Below, one piece after another: positions 50,468-60,106 of a stretch of DNA of 64,000 bases (position 1 is its first letter; every line of letters begins with the position of its first letter). Origin of the DNA: Pseudomonas viridiflava (GTDB taxonomy: Bacteria > Pseudomonadota > Gammaproteobacteria > Pseudomonadales > Pseudomonadaceae); NCBI RefSeq assembly GCF_900585905.1, contig NZ_UTVH01000116.1, forward strand, positions 1 through 64,000. The letters are read 5' to 3'. The notes below the pieces were generated by a model. The model was given only the letters and a program-made list of their open reading frames with translations. It had not been told where the DNA came from and made no database searches. A program made the translations under genes and the position numbers.

Positions 50468-53400
50468 TCAGACGGCGCCCGTCGTGCGCGGCCCGCTGCC
50501 GGTGTTGGCACTGTTGGCACGATCGCCGCCAGTGGCGTCGCCTGGCTTCTCTCGGCCAATGTCACCGCTGTTACCGTGCAGTTTTCTCTGGTTGAGGCTG
50601 CCTGTGATGGCAACGTCCTGCATGTCATCGCGCACCTCTTTGCTGACCAGGGGCCGCACCATCAGGCCACCGGGCGTCACGTTGATGGGCTTGTGCTGCT
50701 CGACGTCGCTGTATTTGAGGTCCATCGACGCCAGGACCACCGAGGACGTGACCGAAGCGTTGCTCTTTGCGCTGATTCCAAAGCTGGGAGTGGCCTTGGC
50801 GTCAGCCTGAGTCGCGCCGCGCAGCAGCGTTAAACGCTTGATGCGCACGTTGTCGTCGTTGCTCAGGGCTGCCCGGAGTTTTTTCTGAATGTCGGGATCC
50901 TGCGCACTCAAGCTGGCTTCGATGCTTTCCAGAACCTTGGGTTTGAGCTCAAGGGTCAGCTCCATGGACGTCGGGCCCTGGTTTTGCGCACGGAGTACCA
51001 TTTCCCGCAGGACCGGGCTTTTACTGACGAACGCGGCAATCGCGCTGGCATTTTCCGCTGACGTACGCGTGCGCCAGGGCGCCGAGTTGCCAAGGATGCC
51101 GCCTTTCTTCAGTTGCGGCCCGGTGCTGACGTACTTGTGCTCGCCTGACGCCAGCAGGCGACCGCCGGTCTTGGCCAGCGTGTTGTTCTTCACCAGTTGC
51201 TGCACGGTATAGCGCAGGGTCTGTAACGCTTCATTCTCGTGAGGCAGGTGATCGAGCTGGCTGACCACACTGCGCAAGGCAGCAAGATGGCCATCCAGGT
51301 CCGGCAGTTTCTCGCCGGCATCAATGGCCTTGGTGGCTTTTTCCAGCAGCGCCGAGGTGTCTGCCGCTTTGGTATTGGCTTGCATTGCCACAGCCAGCGC
51401 GTGAGCATCGTCCAGCACCTTGGCGGCAGAGGCGTTGGCGGGCAGCCCGTCGACGGCAGCCTGTAACGCAGCGACCTGGGCTGCCTGTTTGGGCAACTGA
51501 GTGTGCAAGCGCGGCAGCAGGGTCTTGAGCTCAGCCAGGCGATCGTGCGCTGGCCGCTCTGAGGCAGAAGTTGCGGGGGGGACGAAGCCTCCCAGAGGTG
51601 CTGCCTTGAGGTTTGCCCCTTCTAGCGCAGGGCCTGGCGCGCAGCGTTCCAGATCAGCCAGCAGTGTCTCGCGATCTTTGAGCGCCTGGGCAATCTTCTT
51701 GTCTTTGAGCACCTTGCCCAGTGCCTTTTCAACGTCATGCAGTTGCGGTGTAGTCACCGCCTTGCCGGGCTTGAAGTTGAATGTGAATTTGTCGTTTTTG
51801 CCCCGGTCCAGCGCAAAGTTCACGCTGAAAATGTCAGGCAGGACTGTCTGGCTTATGGACACGCTGTTTTTGACGCCCACGTCGTTGGCGGTCGGGTCCG
51901 CGTACACGACGCCGTTTGTGGCTACCCCGCCGCGGGTGTAAGCGCCGGCACTGGCGGCGGTAAATACGCCTCGTGCCTGTTTGCTGGCAAAGGCATCCTG
52001 ACCTTCACCCTTGTGAGTCGTGACGCGCGTATTGCTGTTGGTTAGCAGCGTGACGTCGGCGTTGACCCCCGCAGCAAAGCGCATGAGCAGCCTCATGAGT
52101 TTACTGTCGGCACTGCCTGCCACCTGATCGCCGAGGTTGATACGGCCCAGGTCGACGGCAGCGCCCGCGTTCAATGTTTGCTGGAAGGCAGTGCTTGTTT
52201 CCAGTGTTCCACTTTTGCTCTGCCCCAGGCGATACAGGTCGGCCAGCGACGCACTGGGGTCTAGCAGGTTTTCCATGACGTTAGCCATGCTGGCATTAGA
52301 GGCAGATACCCAGCCAAGGATCGCATTGCGACTGTGGCTCGCCTTGAAACTTATGTCGGCACCGTACAGCTGCGCCGCACTGCTGGGGTTACCGCCCGGA
52401 CCTGTGCCCAGCAGCATGGATCTGACTGCAGCGGGGCCATAGAAAACACCGATGTTGAAGAAGCCGTTATTGCTGTGGGTGTTCTTCAGACCCAGCCAGG
52501 TGCTGGCGTCGCTGCCTTCTGTTTCCACGCTGATGCCGTGTTCGCGGCCAAAGCCAAAGTTGAAGTACAGGCCACCGCCGTCTGGTGCCAGAGGAATGAA
52601 AACTGCAGGTGTGGTCAGGGTTGCGCCCTTGCTGCGCAACAGGGCCGTTGCGTCGCCGACCTGCAAGTTCCCCCAATGATCCCCAATGGTGCGCAAGTCA
52701 TCCGAGAAGGAGCGCGTGGTGTTGTAATTCAACCCATGTCTGCCGGTGAGCTCGCGGGCCACGGTATCGCGTGCCTGCTGAAGCTTCTCAAGTTCGACAT
52801 GGCTAACGATGCCGTTGTCGCTGAATAATTTGATATCGCTGTTTTCCTGCGCAAGTCGCAGGCCTTGCAACTGATCCAGAGTGCTGCTGGTGCCAGGCTT
52901 GGCGTCCTTGAGGCTGGCGTGGGTGATGACGCCGTCTTTGTTCACCCGTTCGAGCAAGTCGCCGATTTGGTGAAGCGTCTGGGCGTCATGCAGGATGCGG
53001 TCTTCCAACAGGCTGCTGTCGCTCTTGTTGCGCCCGATGTTGTCCCGACCTGGCCTGAAATGCCGCGCGGGCAGTGTCAAGCCCAGGCTGATCAACTCCT
53101 TGAGTTTGAGCCGCGCCTTGCTGTCGGCGTCAAGACCGCTGTTGTTCAAGGCATTGGCCAGGACGATGACTGCGCCGCTGGGGATGGCGCCGGGTACTTC
53201 CGGTTTGAGCGCGGTGCCACGCTGATCCAGCAGCTTGTGAATCTGGCCGAGACGAATCAGGGCCTGGAAGCTGCTGGTGTCGATGCCTTCATGCAAGGCC
53301 TTGAGCTGCTTGTGCAAACGCTTCTGCTCGTCGGCGGCAGGCTGTTGAGTGCCCGCGTCGTTCTTCAGCCGGGCGATCCCGTCAGTCAACGAAGCACGTG

Positions 53401-56029
53401 CCTTGCGGGGCTCGACGAAGTCGGTATACAGCCGTTGCGACTGTCGATAAATCGGATTCATCCCTGCACGTCCGCGCGCGGCGGAGGTGATCGCATGAAG
53501 GCTTCCCGCCTTCAAGTTCTGCATGACGCTTTCACCGGTAAGCGCCTGTCTGAATTGCTCGACACTGGTGGTGACTGTTTCTATCGGATGAAGGTGGTAC
53601 TGATAGGATTCGCTCATTTTGCGAAACCCTTCGGCAGCATTGTTGAAGATATTCTTGACCGCTCCCATGCGCACGTTATCGGTGGTCGAACCGAGCATGG
53701 TGGTGATTGCCGTACCATTGGCATTGCCAATTTTGCTGGTCTTCTGGTTATTCGCCTGCATCGTCTCCCATTGGCTGTTGGTCTTGGGGTTGGCCTGTGC
53801 CTTGGCCGGGCGCAGTACCAGCGCGCCAACCCGGTCGTAGGACAGCTCGATAAGATGAGGCGGCCTGGGCTGCGCTGCCTGGGCGTTGCTGTTCGGCATG
53901 CCTTGCGGCGCCAGGGTGATCGCAAACACTGGGCGCTTGTTGGGCCCCATCTCCACCTTGCCGATGGCGACAGTGGCGTGTGCCAGCTCGGTAGCACTCA
54001 GGCCGACACCGGGCATTTTTGCCAGGGTGGCTTTAATCTGCTCTTCGAGCACGTCCACGCCATCTTTGCTGGACAGGTCGGTGGTGCCCGGTGAAATCGG
54101 CCTGCCGACCGTTTGTACCGGCTGCGGAACAGGCACGGCAGGCGCCGCAGGCACAGTCGCCAGGGCAATGCCATCTGCAGTTTCAGTTGCCACAGGCGTG
54201 GGCGCTGCGCCAACAGGTGCGCGGGGTTGCAACCCCGCAGGCTTCCAGTTCGCGGTCTTGCCGTGATGGCTCTGGGTCCACTGATCGTGGGTCAACCGGT
54301 ATAAATTGCCTCCTGCTGACACGTACAGATGCCGAGCCTGATCAAGCGAGACACTGGTGACTGGCAATGCCTCGCCTGCGGCATCGCGCGGCAACGGAAT
54401 ATCGACACTCAAGCCGTCGATGCTGGCTTTGAGCTTGGCAAGCTCGCCATCTTCAGGCTTGGTCAGCAGTGCGAAGTTCTTGTCATCGAGCACCGCGCAG
54501 TGGCTGATGCTTTCCTGGCTCAGGGTCCGGCTCAGCTCCGCAGCGGTCGAACGCCCCAGCGCTACCGGGTCGCCATTGCCCAGCTTTAGTTTGGGCTGCG
54601 CGAAGCTGGCGTCCATCGCCTTGGCTTTGCCTTCATGAATCACATAGGCCTTGTCGTCAAGGCCGCGCAAAAGCTGGCTGACGTTGCGAATACTGAGCTT
54701 GTCCCAACGCTGCGTGGTTTCGTTCCAGCCACACAGCTCGCCGGTTTTGGTCATGCCCAGCGCTGCGCCACCGTGCAGGCGCACCTGCGGGTCATCGGCG
54801 GTGATGCGCTCGGGCAGGCCTTTCTGGTTGACCAGGTGCATCTGCTCGCTCAGCCGCCAGCCGGGCTCCATTCTGCACTGGGTCGGTTTTGTCTTGTCGG
54901 CGGTCGGGGTGGGCTGGACCAGCGGCGTGCTGTGGCGCAAGCCCACGCCGTCGCGGATCACCGCCTTGAGCGTGCCGCCGTCGGCAATAAAGCCTTCAAT
55001 CGCAGCCTTGTCAGCCGCATCGACGCCGATGGCCTGATGGAAATGCGGCTTGACCTCCTGCAGCTCCATGGTGGGCTTTGACTGCCAGTCATCGTTGAGC
55101 AATTTGTGATGCAGCCCACCGTCCTTGTCGAGGACAAACAGCGTCTCGCGACCATGCTGATAACTGCGCGCCAGCAGGCCGACGCGCTGTACCTCGATAG
55201 GTGTGCCGTCGGGCTTGACCAGGCTGAGCTGTACACTTTTTTTGCGATCCGGGCCTTCGGTGAGATGAATGTTGCCGTCGCGTGTCAACTGGACCTGGTG
55301 GGTGTCAGTTGCGCTGTGGTCGCGCCAATCGTCTTTTTGATGATAAACAATCAACTCGCCGCGCTGGTCCAGAGACAGCCGCGAAACATCATGTTGTTCA
55401 GGCTGCGCGCGCGCCCAGCGCTGGTTTTCCCGGTCAAAGCTGTACAGCGTGCGCCCCATCAACGTGTGCTGGACGTTGTGTTTGTCGGTGTAAATGCCAC
55501 TGCTTTCGGCCTGATGCCCCCTGCCCGCCGGTTTCAGTTCGTCAGTCATGGGCATGGGCATGGACGACTTCAGCGTACTGATCACCGCGTCGCTTTGCTG
55601 CAACTGGTGGAAGTGGTTGTCCTGGTCACGCATCAGGTAGCCTTTCATTCCGACGCCTGCTTCTTCAGCGGTAAGGGGGCGAATATCCTTGTAAGTGCCC
55701 TCTGCGTTGAGCTTCTGGGTAACCGCGTGTGCGGTGATCGAGTTGACCATCTCCAGCCCAGACGCATCGCGCCGTTGCGGCTCGCGCATGAGGTCGGCGT
55801 GCCACGTCTGCTGCTCATGCTTGCCCACATCGCGCTGTCGGGCGCGGAACAGCCCGGTTATTTTGCTGCCTGTGTTGACCAGTGAGTTCGCCACACGCAC
55901 GTGGCGTGGGCGCTCTTCGACCTGATTGAGCCTGGGTGCTTTTTTCTGACCGTGCAGCGGCGGCGCCTCTGGCGGCGGCTGCTGAACTGTCTGAGTGCGA
56001 CCAAGGAGGCGCGACAGTGAATTCACCAT
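50468..56029 (-). CDS. avrE: AvrE-family type III effector
   Basis: 1853 aa from the ATG at 56029; the earlier in-frame GTG (56074) lies inside the hrp box and cannot be used. The AvrE/DspE/WtsE family enters plant cells and forms water/solute channels in the plasma membrane. N terminus (MVNSLSRLLGRTQTVQQPPP) has no acidic residue in the first 20, as in T3SS signals. Repeated blade-like motifs suggest the beta-propeller: TLYSFDRENQRW, GELCGWNETTQRW, NLYRLTHDQW. One WxxxE motif (WRLSE) is seen. The ~400 C-terminal residues hold helices and a beta-rich membrane part, ending in a Gly/Asn-rich tail. I do not see the LKKEGFEL-type end remembered from DC3000 AvrE. Confidence 0.9.
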   Translation of the reverse strand: MVNSLSRLLGRTQTVQQPPPEAPPLHGQKKAPRLNQVEERPRHVRVANSLVNTGSKITGLFRARQRDVGKHEQQTWHADLMREPQRRDASGLEMVNSITAHAVTQKLNAEGTYKDIRPLTAEEAGVGMKGYLMRDQDNHFHQLQQSDAVISTLKSSMPMPMTDELKPAGRGHQAESSGIYTDKHNVQHTLMGRTLYSFDRENQRWARAQPEQHDVSRLSLDQRGELIVYHQKDDWRDHSATDTHQVQLTRDGNIHLTEGPDRKKSVQLSLVKPDGTPIEVQRVGLLARSYQHGRETLFVLDKDGGLHHKLLNDDWQSKPTMELQEVKPHFHQAIGVDAADKAAIEGFIADGGTLKAVIRDGVGLRHSTPLVQPTPTADKTKPTQCRMEPGWRLSEQMHLVNQKGLPERITADDPQVRLHGGAALGMTKTGELCGWNETTQRWDKLSIRNVSQLLRGLDDKAYVIHEGKAKAMDASFAQPKLKLGNGDPVALGRSTAAELSRTLSQESISHCAVLDDKNFALLTKPEDGELAKLKASIDGLSVDIPLPRDAAGEALPVTSVSLDQARHLYVSAGGNLYRLTHDQWTQSHHGKTANWKPAGLQPRAPVGAAPTPVATETADGIALATVPAAPAVPVPQPVQTVGRPISPGTTDLSSKDGVDVLEEQIKATLAKMPGVGLSATELAHATVAIGKVEMGPNKRPVFAITLAPQGMPNSNAQAAQPRPPHLIELSYDRVGALVLRPAKAQANPKTNSQWETMQANNQKTSKIGNANGTAITTMLGSTTDNVRMGAVKNIFNNAAEGFRKMSESYQYHLHPIETVTTSVEQFRQALTGESVMQNLKAGSLHAITSAARGRAGMNPIYRQSQRLYTDFVEPRKARASLTDGIARLKNDAGTQQPAADEQKRLHKQLKALHEGIDTSSFQALIRLGQIHKLLDQRGTALKPEVPGAIPSGAVIVLANALNNSGLDADSKARLKLKELISLGLTLPARHFRPGRDNIGRNKSDSSLLEDRILHDAQTLHQIGDLLERVNKDGVITHASLKDAKPGTSSTLDQLQGLRLAQENSDIKLFSDNGIVSHVELEKLQQARDTVARELTGRHGLNYNTTRSFSDDLRTIGDHWGNLQVGDATALLRSKGATLTTPAVFIPLAPDGGGLYFNFGFGREHGISVETEGSDASTWLGLKNTHSNNGFFNIGVFYGPAAVRSMLLGTGPGGNPSSAAQLYGADISFKASHSRNAILGWVSASNASMANVMENLLDPSASLADLYRLGQSKSGTLETSTAFQQTLNAGAAVDLGRINLGDQVAGSADSKLMRLLMRFAAGVNADVTLLTNSNTRVTTHKGEGQDAFASKQARGVFTAASAGAYTRGGVATNGVVYADPTANDVGVKNSVSISQTVLPDIFSVNFALDRGKNDKFTFNFKPGKAVTTPQLHDVEKALGKVLKDKKIAQALKDRETLLADLERCAPGPALEGANLKAAPLGGFVPPATSASERPAHDRLAELKTLLPRLHTQLPKQAAQVAALQAAVDGLPANASAAKVLDDAHALAVAMQANTKAADTSALLEKATKAIDAGEKLPDLDGHLAALRSVVSQLDHLPHENEALQTLRYTVQQLVKNNTLAKTGGRLLASGEHKYVSTGPQLKKGGILGNSAPWRTRTSAENASAIAAFVSKSPVLREMVLRAQNQGPTSMELTLELKPKVLESIEASLSAQDPDIQKKLRAALSNDDNVRIKRLTLLRGATQADAKATPSFGISAKSNASVTSSVVLASMDLKYSDVEQHKPINVTPGGLMVRPLVSKEVRDDMQDVAITGSLNQRKLHGNSGDIGREKPGDATGGDRANSANTGSGPRTTGAV

Positions 56030-56062
56030 TCCAGTAATACTCGTCCCGGGGCTGATAGCTGC

Positions 56063-56091
56063 TGTGTGGCGCACAGCGCTGAAACGGTTCC
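56063..56091 (-). promoter_or_regulatory. hrp box of avrE
   Basis: On the minus strand: GGAACC, 16-nt spacer, CCACACA, a full consensus match. It ends 33 nt before the avrE ATG and lies between avrE and hrcU, so avrE has its own HrpL promoter. Confidence 0.92.
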
Positions 56092-56133
56092 CCAGGCTCT
56101 AGAAAAGGCTTCTTCATGCGGTCGGCATCCTCG

Positions 56134-57222
56134 TCAAAGCATGTCGATATCGTTGGCCAGGATGACTTCACGTTTGGCCTCGTCGTCCAGTTGCTTGATC
56201 ACGCCGTAGATCTGCGCCACTGCCTGCAGGGTGTCGCGCGGGATGAAGCGCCCCTCGGGTACGCGGTACAGCACCCGCGCCAGCCAGACGCATTGCACCA
56301 CCGGAATGCGCTCGCGCTTGGCTTCGTCGATCAATGCCAGCGCGCCTTGATCAATATGCTTGCAGTGAATGCGCGGCAGGGCGGTCTTGCCAGGCTTGTA
56401 GTACAGGGCGACCGCATAGTGGGTCGGGTTGACGATCAGCACGTCGGCATCCTTGACCGGTTTGGGCGGCGCCTTGGCGGGCTGATTGAGCAGTTCGTGG
56501 GCGAGCTGGCGACGGTGGCCCTTGACCTCAGGGTTACCCTCGGAGTTTTTGTACTCCTGCTTGATGTCCTCCATGCTCATGCGCAATTGTTTGGCGTGGA
56601 AATATTTCTGGATCGCGAAGTCGGCGACGGCGAGCACCAGCAGCAGGCTGCAGGTGACCCGCAGAATCCTGTGAAACAGCGTCGAGAGGGCGTGCCAGTA
56701 GGTCACCAGGTCGGTGTGTACCAGGCTGACCAATGTGCCCAGTGCAGGCGCCACGATATGCCACATCACGGTCGCAATGATCACCGCCTTGACCACCCCG
56801 GACAGCGAGGTGGTGAGGCTACGCATGGTGAACATCTGCTTGAGATGGCTGAACGGGTTGAGCTTCTCCATGCTCGGCTTGAGCGCCTCGGGGGCGAACA
56901 GGAAGCCAAACTGCACCCAACTGCCCACCAGACGCATCAGCATGGCAACGCCCACGCTGAGCGCGGCAAAGGCGGCCACCAGCCACACGCCTTGAGTCAC
57001 CAGTTCGCCCACGTTGCGCATAAAGGGTTGATCCATGCGCGTCATCGACAGGGTCATGAGTGCCTGGAATTTTTCCATGCTGATATCGGCCATGCCCAGC
57101 GTGATTTCACTGACCACAAACAGAATCAGCAGCTTGGGCAAGTCCTGGCTCTGCGCGACCTGACCCTTGTTGCGGGCGTCGCGAATCTGCTTGGGCGTGG
57201 CGTCCTGGTTCTTTTCACTCAT
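56134..57222 (-). CDS. hrcU: HrcU: T3SS export-switch protein (SctU)
   Basis: 362 aa from ATG (MSEKNQDATPKQIRDARNKGQVAQS). Four membrane helices in the N-terminal half and a cytoplasmic domain with the autocleavage motif NPTH (DVLIVNPTHYAVALYY, ~res 265), needed for the substrate switch together with HrpP. A longer in-frame start into hrcT is rejected. Last gene of the operon that begins upstream with hrpP/hrcQ; ATGA overlap with hrcT. Confidence 0.95.
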   Translation of the reverse strand: MSEKNQDATPKQIRDARNKGQVAQSQDLPKLLILFVVSEITLGMADISMEKFQALMTLSMTRMDQPFMRNVGELVTQGVWLVAAFAALSVGVAMLMRLVGSWVQFGFLFAPEALKPSMEKLNPFSHLKQMFTMRSLTTSLSGVVKAVIIATVMWHIVAPALGTLVSLVHTDLVTYWHALSTLFHRILRVTCSLLLVLAVADFAIQKYFHAKQLRMSMEDIKQEYKNSEGNPEVKGHRRQLAHELLNQPAKAPPKPVKDADVLIVNPTHYAVALYYKPGKTALPRIHCKHIDQGALALIDEAKRERIPVVQCVWLARVLYRVPEGRFIPRDTLQAVAQIYGVIKQLDDEAKREVILANDIDML

Positions 57223-58025
57223 GGCGCATGCTCGGCGGGGCCGGGGACCATCAGCAACAGGGTATGGCGCACGTCCTTGATCAGTTCCAGACGCTCGATG
57301 CCCAGGTCCAGCAGGGTCGGCAGATACACCACGAGGAATGCCAGCCCGATGATGCATTTGGCCGGCATGGCCAGCACGAAAACGTTCAGCTGCGGGCTGT
57401 AGATACCGATCAGGGCCATGGCGGCTTCCACCAACAACAGCAGCGCGATGAACGGCGCCGAATACAACAGCAAGTGGGTGAACGTGTCCTGAATCAGGCC
57501 CAGATAGACTTCGAAGCCCTGAGCTTGCAGTGAGGGCCACCAACTCGTCGCGGGCCAGATCTGGTAGCTGTCCCAGATCACCTGCATCAGCAGGGGCAGG
57601 CCGCCGATGATGATCAGCAGCATGATCATGGTTTCCTGGAACAGCTGCGACAGGGCGGTCACGTCAGTGCCCAGTGCCGGGTTGAGCTGGCCGCCACTCA
57701 ATGCGCCGCGCTGATTGTCGAGCAGGACGCCCACGGCACTGAACAGGAAAAAGGGCAGGTAGAGCACCAGCCCCATCAGGGTGCCCAGCATCATTTCCTT
57801 GAAGATCAGAAAGAAAATGCCGCTCCACGATTCGCCCAGCCGACTCAGTTCCTGACCGATGCCCGGCGCCGGAATCAGCGACAGGGCCGCCAGCACGGCG
57901 TAGCGGGGCAAGCCTTTGAGATGCTTGAACAGGAAAGCCGGGACGAGAAACATGCACGGATAAAGGCGCGCCATGGACAAGGCGATACCGTTGAGCAGCT
58001 CATAGGCGAACTGCGCGTCGTACAT
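57219..58025 (-). CDS. hrcT: HrcT: T3SS export apparatus membrane protein (SctT)
   Basis: 268 aa, about six or seven membrane segments. Conserved PAFLFKHLKGLPRYAVLAALSLI and QLNVFVLAMPAKCIIGLAFLVVYLP stretches. Part of the SctRST core gate. Starts two nt after hrcS. Confidence 0.95.
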   Translation of the reverse strand: MYDAQFAYELLNGIALSMARLYPCMFLVPAFLFKHLKGLPRYAVLAALSLIPAPGIGQELSRLGESWSGIFFLIFKEMMLGTLMGLVLYLPFFLFSAVGVLLDNQRGALSGGQLNPALGTDVTALSQLFQETMIMLLIIIGGLPLLMQVIWDSYQIWPATSWWPSLQAQGFEVYLGLIQDTFTHLLLYSAPFIALLLLVEAAMALIGIYSPQLNVFVLAMPAKCIIGLAFLVVYLPTLLDLGIERLELIKDVRHTLLLMVPGPAEHAP

Positions 58026-58027
58026 GC

Positions 58028-58291
58028 TCAGCCCTTCCCGGTCTGGGCAATCATGTTGAAGGCCATATTGGTCAGTTGAATCAGCTCGACGCCGATCCAG
58101 CGGCCGGTCATTGCCAGCGTGACGCCCACTGCCAACAGCTTGAGACCGAAAGGCAGCGTCTGATCCTGCACTTGCATCAACGCCTGCACCAGCGAGATCA
58201 GAACGCCTACGACAACCGCTACGATCAGCGGCGGCGCGGTCAGCAGGACTACCAGGATCATGCCCTGCTTGAACAGGTTCAAGGCTTCCAT
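58028..58291 (-). CDS. hrcS: HrcS: T3SS export apparatus membrane protein (SctS)
   Basis: 87 aa from ATG (MEALNLFKQGMILVVLLTAPPLIVAVVVG), two membrane helices with the conserved QVQDQTLPFGLKLLAV loop. The in-frame extension to 58354 is rejected because it overlaps hrcR. Confidence 0.95.
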   Translation of the reverse strand: MEALNLFKQGMILVVLLTAPPLIVAVVVGVLISLVQALMQVQDQTLPFGLKLLAVGVTLAMTGRWIGVELIQLTNMAFNMIAQTGKG

Positions 58292-58298
58292 CGCGACC

Positions 58299-58952
58299 TC
58301 ACATGTAGGAGTAGAAGAGGCTGTCGAGCAAGCGCGTCCAGCCGCTGACCACAACGAACAGGAGGATTTTCAACGGCAGGGAAATGGTCATCGGCGAGAC
58401 CATCTGCATGCCCAGTGCCAGCAACAGATTGGAGATCACCAGGTCGATGACGATGAACGGGATATAGATCAGAAAGCCGATCTCGAACGCGGCCTGCAGC
58501 TCCGACAAGACGAAGGCTGGAATCAGCAACAGCAAATCTTCACGGCTGGCGGCCTCGGCCATTGCCTTGGGCCACATGCGCAGGGCGTTCTCGTGCAGAT
58601 GGGTCAGCACGTCAGGCTCTACGTTATGGCTCATGAAGGCCTGAAGAGGCGCCAGCAACGCCTGTGCGCTTTTACCCAGGCCCTTGGTGTCGCTCAATTG
58701 AAGCGGGTGTTCCTGGGCAATCGTGGCAATTTCAGAAAACACCGGCGCCATGACGAACAGCGTGGCGGCCAGGGCGATGCCATACAACGCCATGTTCGGT
58801 GGTACTTGCTGTACGCCGATGGCGTTGCGGGTGATCAGCAGCACTGAGGCGATTTTCAGAAACGACGTACACACCACCAAGAGGAACGGCAGCAGCGAGA
58901 GTGCGCCGAGAAACAGCGCAAGCATGATCGGATTGGCTTCATTGACCGTCAT
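58299..58952 (-). CDS. hrcR: HrcR: T3SS export apparatus membrane protein (SctR)
   Basis: 217 aa, four membrane helices and a periplasmic loop. Conserved RNAIGVQQVPPNMALYGIAL and LPLKILLFVVVSGWTRLLDSLFYSYM. Forms the pentameric base of the export gate. ATGA-type overlap with hrcQ. Confidence 0.96.
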   Translation of the reverse strand: MTVNEANPIMLALFLGALSLLPFLLVVCTSFLKIASVLLITRNAIGVQQVPPNMALYGIALAATLFVMAPVFSEIATIAQEHPLQLSDTKGLGKSAQALLAPLQAFMSHNVEPDVLTHLHENALRMWPKAMAEAASREDLLLLIPAFVLSELQAAFEIGFLIYIPFIVIDLVISNLLLALGMQMVSPMTISLPLKILLFVVVSGWTRLLDSLFYSYM

Positions 58953-60106
58953 CCGCGCTCGTCCAGCTGGGTGATCTGCAAGCCGAGTCGACCTTCAACG
59001 TCCACCAGTTCCCCTTGCGCCAGGCGCCGCTCGCCGTAGTAAAGGCCAGCTAGCCCCGGCGTGATGCCCGGTACTTCAAGAATCGCCCCGGGCGACAACG
59101 CCGCCAGCTCGCCGAGAGTCAGACGAATCTGCCCGCAGCGCAGGGTCAAGGGCATTGCCAGGTCGGCAAAGGCCTGTGTCGCTGTCGCAGGCTGCGCAGC
59201 GTACGGCTCACGCTCGGCGTAGTCGGCGTGATCCTCTTCTTCAGCCTCGCTGTAAAACGGGTCGGCATCCGCACTGGCCTGCTCCTGATAAGCGCTTTGG
59301 CCATCGCCTTCATCGGTATAGCCGTCGTCATCCGCCCAGGCATCGGTATGCTCTGCAATCGGCTCTTCCAGCTCATCACGGTCTGCCACCGTCGTCTCCT
59401 CGATTTCCAAAACTTCCAGTTGCAGGCGGTCTGTCTGTTCCCCGACACGGACCTGCACAAGGCGCGGCCCCATGTTCACTACGCCGAAGCCGGCCGTGTC
59501 GAAGTCAGCTTCGGTGGGGCAAATCACGTCGCCTGGTCGCAAGCTTGCAAGCTTCTGGCGGGGCAGACTCAGGCTGCCCAGACGCAACGCAAAACTCAGC
59601 GTCAACCCTGAGTGGTCGGGCGGCGGATTTGCGTTCCATACCGGTTGTTCCAGCCAGTAGGCGAGGGCCTCGGCAGAGAGGGCGAGGACGCTGTCGATGC
59701 GCCCTTCATCCAGTTGCAGGGTCAGCTCGCAAAACACCCATTCGGTGGCTGACGGGTCGAGGTCTGTGGAGGGCTCAAGCGTGCCCAGTAGCGGGCTCAG
59801 GTCCGCGGACAGGCCGGCGTTGTAGAGCGGCCATAGCCAACTGTCTTCGGCACTGGCGTTGATGAACGCCGGACAGCTCGACAATGCGTTGAGCACCGGC
59901 TGCGCGGCACTCAAACCCAGTGGCCCCAGCGCGCTGTCGAACCACTGCAGTGAATCCGCAGTCGGCGCGCGACGACTTGTCTTCAGCGTCAGGCGTACAA
60001 CCTGACCTGACACGGCAAAAGGCATCCACCGCTCAGCCGCCAGGCGTCGCGCGGTAAATGCCTGAGCCTGGCTGACCTGGCGCAGGTGCAGCGTCTGTGT
60101 ATTCAT
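58949..60106 (-). CDS. hrcQ: HrcQ: unsplit cytoplasmic-ring protein (SctQ)
   Basis: 385 aa in one reading frame. The N-terminal ~240 residues match HrcQa (SpoA1-like part LSFALRLGSLSLPRQKLASLRPGDVICPTEADF). A very acidic linker (~res 240-300, many Asp/Glu, Ala and Tyr) follows, and the last ~85 residues (MPLTLRCGQIRLTLGELAALSPGAILEV ... GLYYGERRLAQGELVDVEGRLGLQITQL) match HrcQb/SpoA2. P. syringae encodes these as two genes; here no stop separates them. Whether an internal start (such as the Met before PLTLRCG) yields a free C-terminal piece is open. Sorting-platform component with HrpD and HrpE. Confidence 0.93.
   Translation of the reverse strand: MNTQTLHLRQVSQAQAFTARRLAAERWMPFAVSGQVVRLTLKTSRRAPTADSLQWFDSALGPLGLSAAQPVLNALSSCPAFINASAEDSWLWPLYNAGLSADLSPLLGTLEPSTDLDPSATEWVFCELTLQLDEGRIDSVLALSAEALAYWLEQPVWNANPPPDHSGLTLSFALRLGSLSLPRQKLASLRPGDVICPTEADFDTAGFGVVNMGPRLVQVRVGEQTDRLQLEVLEIEETTVADRDELEEPIAEHTDAWADDDGYTDEGDGQSAYQEQASADADPFYSEAEEEDHADYAEREPYAAQPATATQAFADLAMPLTLRCGQIRLTLGELAALSPGAILEVPGITPGLAGLYYGERRLAQGELVDVEGRLGLQITQLDERG

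Noticed and set aside
52865..54094. 409-codon plus-strand open frame inside avrE
   Set aside because: Lies wholly antisense to avrE, has no ribosome site, and its translation reads like low-complexity shadow sequence.
56116..57402. 428-codon plus-strand open frame over hrcU
   Set aside because: His/Gln-rich product typical of the reverse complement of a GC-rich membrane-protein gene; hrcU on the other strand is certain.
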